Source of the DNA: Hepsetus odoe
Taxonomy: Eukaryota; Chordata; Actinopteri; Characiformes; Hepsetidae
Reading direction: 5' to 3'
DNA length: 64,000 bases
NCBI GenBank assembly: GCA_017165825.1
Contig: CM029387.1
Span: forward strand, 17,168,740 to 17,232,739
In this document: positions 60,310 through 64,000 of the stretch, in pieces
Numbering within the stretch: the stretch's first letter is position 1
Layout: every line of letters starts with the position of its first letter
Made by a program: the position numbers and the translations under genes
The notes under the pieces: model-generated
The model's database searches: none
What the model was told of the DNA's origin: nothing
The model's input: only the letters and a program-made list of their open reading frames with translations

Positions 60310-60455
60310 GAAGGGAGAGTATAAAGGAGATGGAGCGGATGGAGTTGGAGGCAGAGACTCTTCGCTCAGCCAATGAGGATCAGCGGCGCCATATTGAGAT
60401 TCTGGAGCAGGCTCTTAATAATGCCCAGAGCAAAGTGGTCCGACTGGAGGAGGAG
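60310..60455 (+). CDS. amotl1: amotl1 exon (RRHIEILEQAL)
   Basis: Acceptor gtttctcag and donor gtcagt give 146 bases. The two leading bases complete Arg, then RESIKEMERMELEAETLRS and QRRHIEILEQALNNAQ, ending VVRLEEE in phase 0. A second, nearly identical acceptor lies 37 bases upstream, but using it would shift the frame. Confidence 0.95.
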
Positions 60456-61940
60456 GTCAGTGTACACGGATCCCACTGTGTGTATCAGGAACAGCAGGAC
60501 TGATCTCGTATAATTTACTGCAGCCCAGCAGGTGCATAATTAATGCGGATAAAAACTGTACTTTAAGTAATTTAGGGGCAAAAATACAACACATTAGTGG
60601 GCAGGATAGACACATATATATATATATATATATATATAAATATAAATATATATCCTGCACACTAATTTGATTTGGCCGTAATTTCCTCATAAGATTGTAT
60701 GTAAATACGATTAAGCCATTCCATACTGTATGTAAATCTTTTTATTTTTAGGATTTTTAAGCACAAAAATAGTTAATTATACCACAGAACACGGGGTGTA
60801 ATAGTAAACTAAATGTAATAACATTGAACAACAGAGAAAACTAATTTTGTAAGAGTTCGTGCAAGACCAAGTTCGCTCTAGACCCTTACGAACCGTTCGC
60901 TGTAAAGGGTTTTTTTTTTTTTTTTTTTAAATGGGGGGAAAATCATTGGCGTGTAGTACAAACCAGAGGGAAACTGGCCGCGAGTGTTTTGTTCATAACT
61001 TTTTGATCGTAACCTGATTTGTACGTGATCAGAAACGTTCGTGACTAGAGGTCCCACTGTAATTAACCTTATGACAGCTGTGCTGAGCAACCAGTGCGGT
61101 AAAAGGGCAGGTGCTTTTTGCTGCTGTAACGGCAGTGAACAGGATTGCGCAGTGAAGCGGAGAGTCATCATTCAGAAGGAAGAAGGTGGGGGACATGGGA
61201 CGGGTTGGGTTTCAATGCAAGGCATGACGAGAAGTTATTAATAGTGCGGCAATGCTGTAACGTGCAGAGTCACAAAAACCTGAATCACAATGGGCCACTG
61301 GGCAGTGCAAGTAAAAGACGAGAGCCAAGACCACTTATCTTATTATTGATAATTACCAATAACAGCCAGGAAACCATTAACCAGATTGTATTATGTCTTC
61401 TTTATGCTTTGTACAGACAAGCATTCTGTCATCTGATTTGCTATCTAAAAAGTTGCTGCAGGTTTTATTTCATTAACTCATGCAACCATGAGCTGCCAGT
61501 GTGAGCGACTCTCAGTGTAGCGCTGTCACACAGAGTAAAAGCATCAGCGGCATGTTTTTTTTTTCCAAGCTTAATTATGGTTTATTGTTTAAATGTCTCG
61601 TTTTCAGTTTTGAGCCATGAAAACTTCCTCATGATGACTCTTTTTAGAATAATATGTGGCAACAAATTTCTCATTTTTCCCTTTAAGCCTTTCTTTTTTT
61701 GCTAAAAGGAAAAAAAACCCCAAAACACAGAATGAGTAGATCCATTGACAGCACAAAACATTAGCAACTGGGACTCAGCATGAGCCTGCCTTGGGCTTTG
61801 TCACTCCCCTTTTGACACAGTTGGAAACTTTCAGATGTACAGAATACATATTTACAATTTAATCAGTGTTTATGGATTGTCGATTTATTGATTTTCCAAA
61901 AAGCCTTAAGGTCCCAACCCTACTCTCACTGGTTAAATGT

Positions 61941-62153
61941 GCACTGGTGGCCTAGAGTTTAGAGATAGGCCCCAGGATGGGAAGATTGAATCCCAGAGCA
62001 ATAGGCTGGCCTGAGGTACCCTTGAGCAAGGTCCCATCCCCATCACTGCTCCTTGGATGCTTTAAAGCTGCTCCCTGCTGCATGTGTGTGTGGGCTAAAT
62101 GCAGAGGATCACTGTGTGCCCTGTTTCACAATGACAATTAGTCACTTTCACTT
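61941..62153 (+). repeat. SINE type A, older copy
   Basis: Plus-strand A box TGGCCTAGAGT, weakened B box (gattgaatccc), intact central block and a tail with tcactttcactt. Confidence 0.8.
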
Positions 62154-62594
62154 CGCTAAATGTAGACTATTGCAATAATGGCTCCATTCCAGTTTTCATT
62201 ACTGGCTTTAGACTAATATCAGTTGAAAATGTCCAGCTAGATAACCGAGGAAAAATGGTCAAAGCAGTCAAACTGTGATCGTGTTTATTTCTTCTTGATT
62301 GTAATAAAATCTGACAGTACAAATAAGTTTCCATAGTGGTATTGGAAAACAAACGGTGTTTGCTGAAAGTCTGCATAGCATTATGAAAGGTTTGTAAAAC
62401 GAATACACTTTTTTCCCCCTCATTAAATAGAAAGCGGTTTAAATCTTGTCATGTTTCTGTACCAAAACCAAACTGAACTTTAACTGAACTGAATTATTAA
62501 GCAGATTCAGTTCAAACCAGCTTTGGGTTTGAGATCACGGAAAATGCTTTGAACAATTTGAACATTATGTTAAATGTATAACTAAGAAAACGTT

Positions 62595-62716
62595 AGATGG
62601 GCTGGCGACCTGTCCAGGGTGCGTCCCCCGTCCTCGCCCTGTGTGCGCTGGGTTGGACACCAGCACTCCCCCGCGACCCCGTTTGGGACAAGCGGCAGAA
62701 AATGGATGGATGGAAG
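62595..62716 (+). mobile_element. LINE-type tail insertion with target-site duplication
   Basis: GATGGGCTGGCGACCTGTCC to GGGACAAGCGGCAGAAAATG and a (GGAT)n end, nearly identical to the tail of the 9064 composite. GAAAACGTT flanks it (62586-62594 and 62717-62725). The tRNA head is absent, which suggests 5' truncation during insertion. Confidence 0.83.
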
Positions 62717-63334
62717 GAAAACGTTTTCAGGCACTTTTTCCCTACAGAAGCGGAAAGTGGGCAAATCAGAAGGAAGCATGAACATCCTCAGTGGCCTGCA
62801 GTCTTTTGTTCCCACAGTTTGGGTGCACTGGGCTGGTATTTGCAGTTCCCAAAACCTCTCAGCATGACAGTTGTCATTATATGGTAGAGTAAATATCTTT
62901 TTGGACACGATTGCGTTATGCTACAAAAAATGTCTGTCTATTTTGTCACTCTTCAGAATCCTGAGAAGATCTTTACTTGACCAGAGTTTTGGGCACAACA
63001 TTCACATTTGCCCCACGTTTTCTTCTCTCCCCTGATCAACTGCCTGAAGCAGCTTTGCTTCTAAAAGTTGCTTTTATGTGGAGGTGAAAGTAGCTAACAA
63101 GGAATAGAATCGTACACAACAGCAATTAACCCCAAAAACCTTACACCCCACCCATCAGCCAGCATCAGAGCAAACCACGCTGAGCTGTTAAGTAATCTCA
63201 GATAGACTACCTGGAGAGCAAGTTCCAAACATACCTTCATGGCTGATTATTTTTAGACGTTTTTGGAAGTGTCACCAAAACAGCGTTCGAGCAGATTCGA
63301 ATCAACCTCCTTTGTTCCTTGACTGTGTGTGCAG

Positions 63335-63484
63335 TTGGGGAAGAAGCAGGTCTACGTGGAGAGGGTTGAACGACTCCAACTGGCCCTGGGTCAGCTCCAA
63401 GCTGCCTGCGAGAAACGAGAACAGCTAGAGAAGCGTCTCAGGACCCGACTAGAGAGAGAACTGGAGGCACTGAGGTCACAACAG
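63335..63484 (+). CDS. amotl1: amotl1 exon at the start of the angiomotin C-terminal domain
   Basis: Acceptor gtgtgcag and donor gtaagt give exactly 50 codons: LGKKQVYVERVERLQLALGQ, then LQAACEKREQLEKRLRTRLE and RELEALRSQQ. This matches the coiled coil before the angiomotin C domain. The next exon is outside the window. Confidence 0.96.
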
Positions 63485-63604
63485 GTAAGTTCACACGAGA
63501 AACACATGTTTGTTTTAATACAATCAAATATAACTACATATGGATGTTTGTATAAATGTTTCATATATACTGAGTACCTTTATGTAATATTAAATCCCAT
63601 CAAG

Positions 63605-64000
63605 ATATACAGTCCTGGGAAAAAAATGTGAATATTAAATTTAAATATTCAGTTCTTTTTTAAGAAACATTCACATATCCAGTTCTGATCTTGTTTTTTA
63701 TTCCTCTCTGGAAAAGAAAGTGATGTAATTGCAGGTAAACAGCAAAAAGTAACCTTGATTTATTCATTCAACAAAAGATAAACAAAAATGTGTATTCTAA
63801 CTGAGGAAGAAGTTAGGACACCCTACCCCCTAATGGCTAGTGTTCCCCTTTTGGCTGAAATAACCACAATGGAATGGCTGATTGCAAATTCTTTTGAGAT
63901 CTTTTTTAATCCCTTACCAGACTACAAGCTGCTACAATCTTCTTTCTGGAGGCCTCAGGCAGCTCTTTTGATCTCACCATGGTGTTCACTCTCACCTCAA
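63605..64000 (-). mobile_element. Internally deleted Tc1/mariner derivative, runs off the window
   Basis: On the minus strand an ATG near 63980 opens MVRSKELPEASRKKIVAACS, the helix-turn-helix start typical of a fish Tc1-like transposase. The frame then breaks (KNLQSAIP region), and within about 130 bases the text changes to what looks like the element's far end (GGGTGTCCTAACTTCTTCC ... CCCAGGACTGTAT). The catalytic part is missing. Confidence 0.7.

Larger units (their letters stand above)
60456..63334 (+). other. amotl1: amotl1 intron
   Basis: Contains a (TA)n repeat (60616-60655), a dispersed-repeat end at about 60864-61062 (cgtgactagaggtcccactg), a SINE (61941-62153) and a LINE-type tail (62595-62716). 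No exon seen. Confidence 0.5.

Overview
The window is nuclear genomic DNA of a bony fish, most likely a teleost. It has vertebrate genes split by long introns with GT/AG splice sites, dense tRNA-derived SINEs, fish-type LINE and Tc1/mariner relics, and many CA/TA/GA microsatellites. The gene order mre11 - ankrd49 - fut4 - amotl1 matches the known vertebrate neighbourhood (human 11q21). A run of 382 Ns (4940-5321) and a single N (38476) mark assembly gaps.

Layout. (1) 1-20.0 kb, minus strand: the 5' half of mre11, a DNA double-strand-break repair nuclease. Five coding exons join in phase into the first 182 residues and carry the first three phosphoesterase motifs; the rest lies beyond the left edge. 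(2) 19.93-20.14 kb: a compact head-to-head promoter shared by mre11 and ankrd49, with two inverted ACTACA..TCCC elements. (3) 20.1-27.9 kb, plus strand: ankrd49, two coding exons (about 223 aa, ankyrin repeats) and a polyadenylation signal. Its introns are filled by SINEs and an RTE LINE. (4) 32.48-33.70 kb, plus strand: fut4, a single-exon alpha-1,3-fucosyltransferase with an unusual histidine-rich tandem repeat between its two domains. A decayed copy of its own 3' end follows immediately. (5) 45.8/48.1-64 kb, plus strand: the 5' part of amotl1 (angiomotin-like Hippo/junction scaffold). Six exons join in phase into about 672 residues; the gene runs off the right edge. Its first exon resembles half of a SAM domain. 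No PIWI gene was found between fut4 and amotl1, where human has PIWIL4.

The rest is repeat-rich intron and intergenic DNA. About 25 copies or fragments of one tRNA-derived SINE are present. The same tRNA-like head is attached to two unrelated tails, and target-site duplications around whole head-plus-LINE-tail units show that the composite moves as one element. Other repeats are V-SINE-like copies, an RTE 3' end with a long target-site duplication, Tc1/mariner remnants, MITEs with long inverted repeats, a 323-bp tandem duplication and a minisatellite just before amotl1 exon A. The genes are not functionally linked as an operon; the order is conserved synteny, with only mre11/ankrd49 likely to share regulation.
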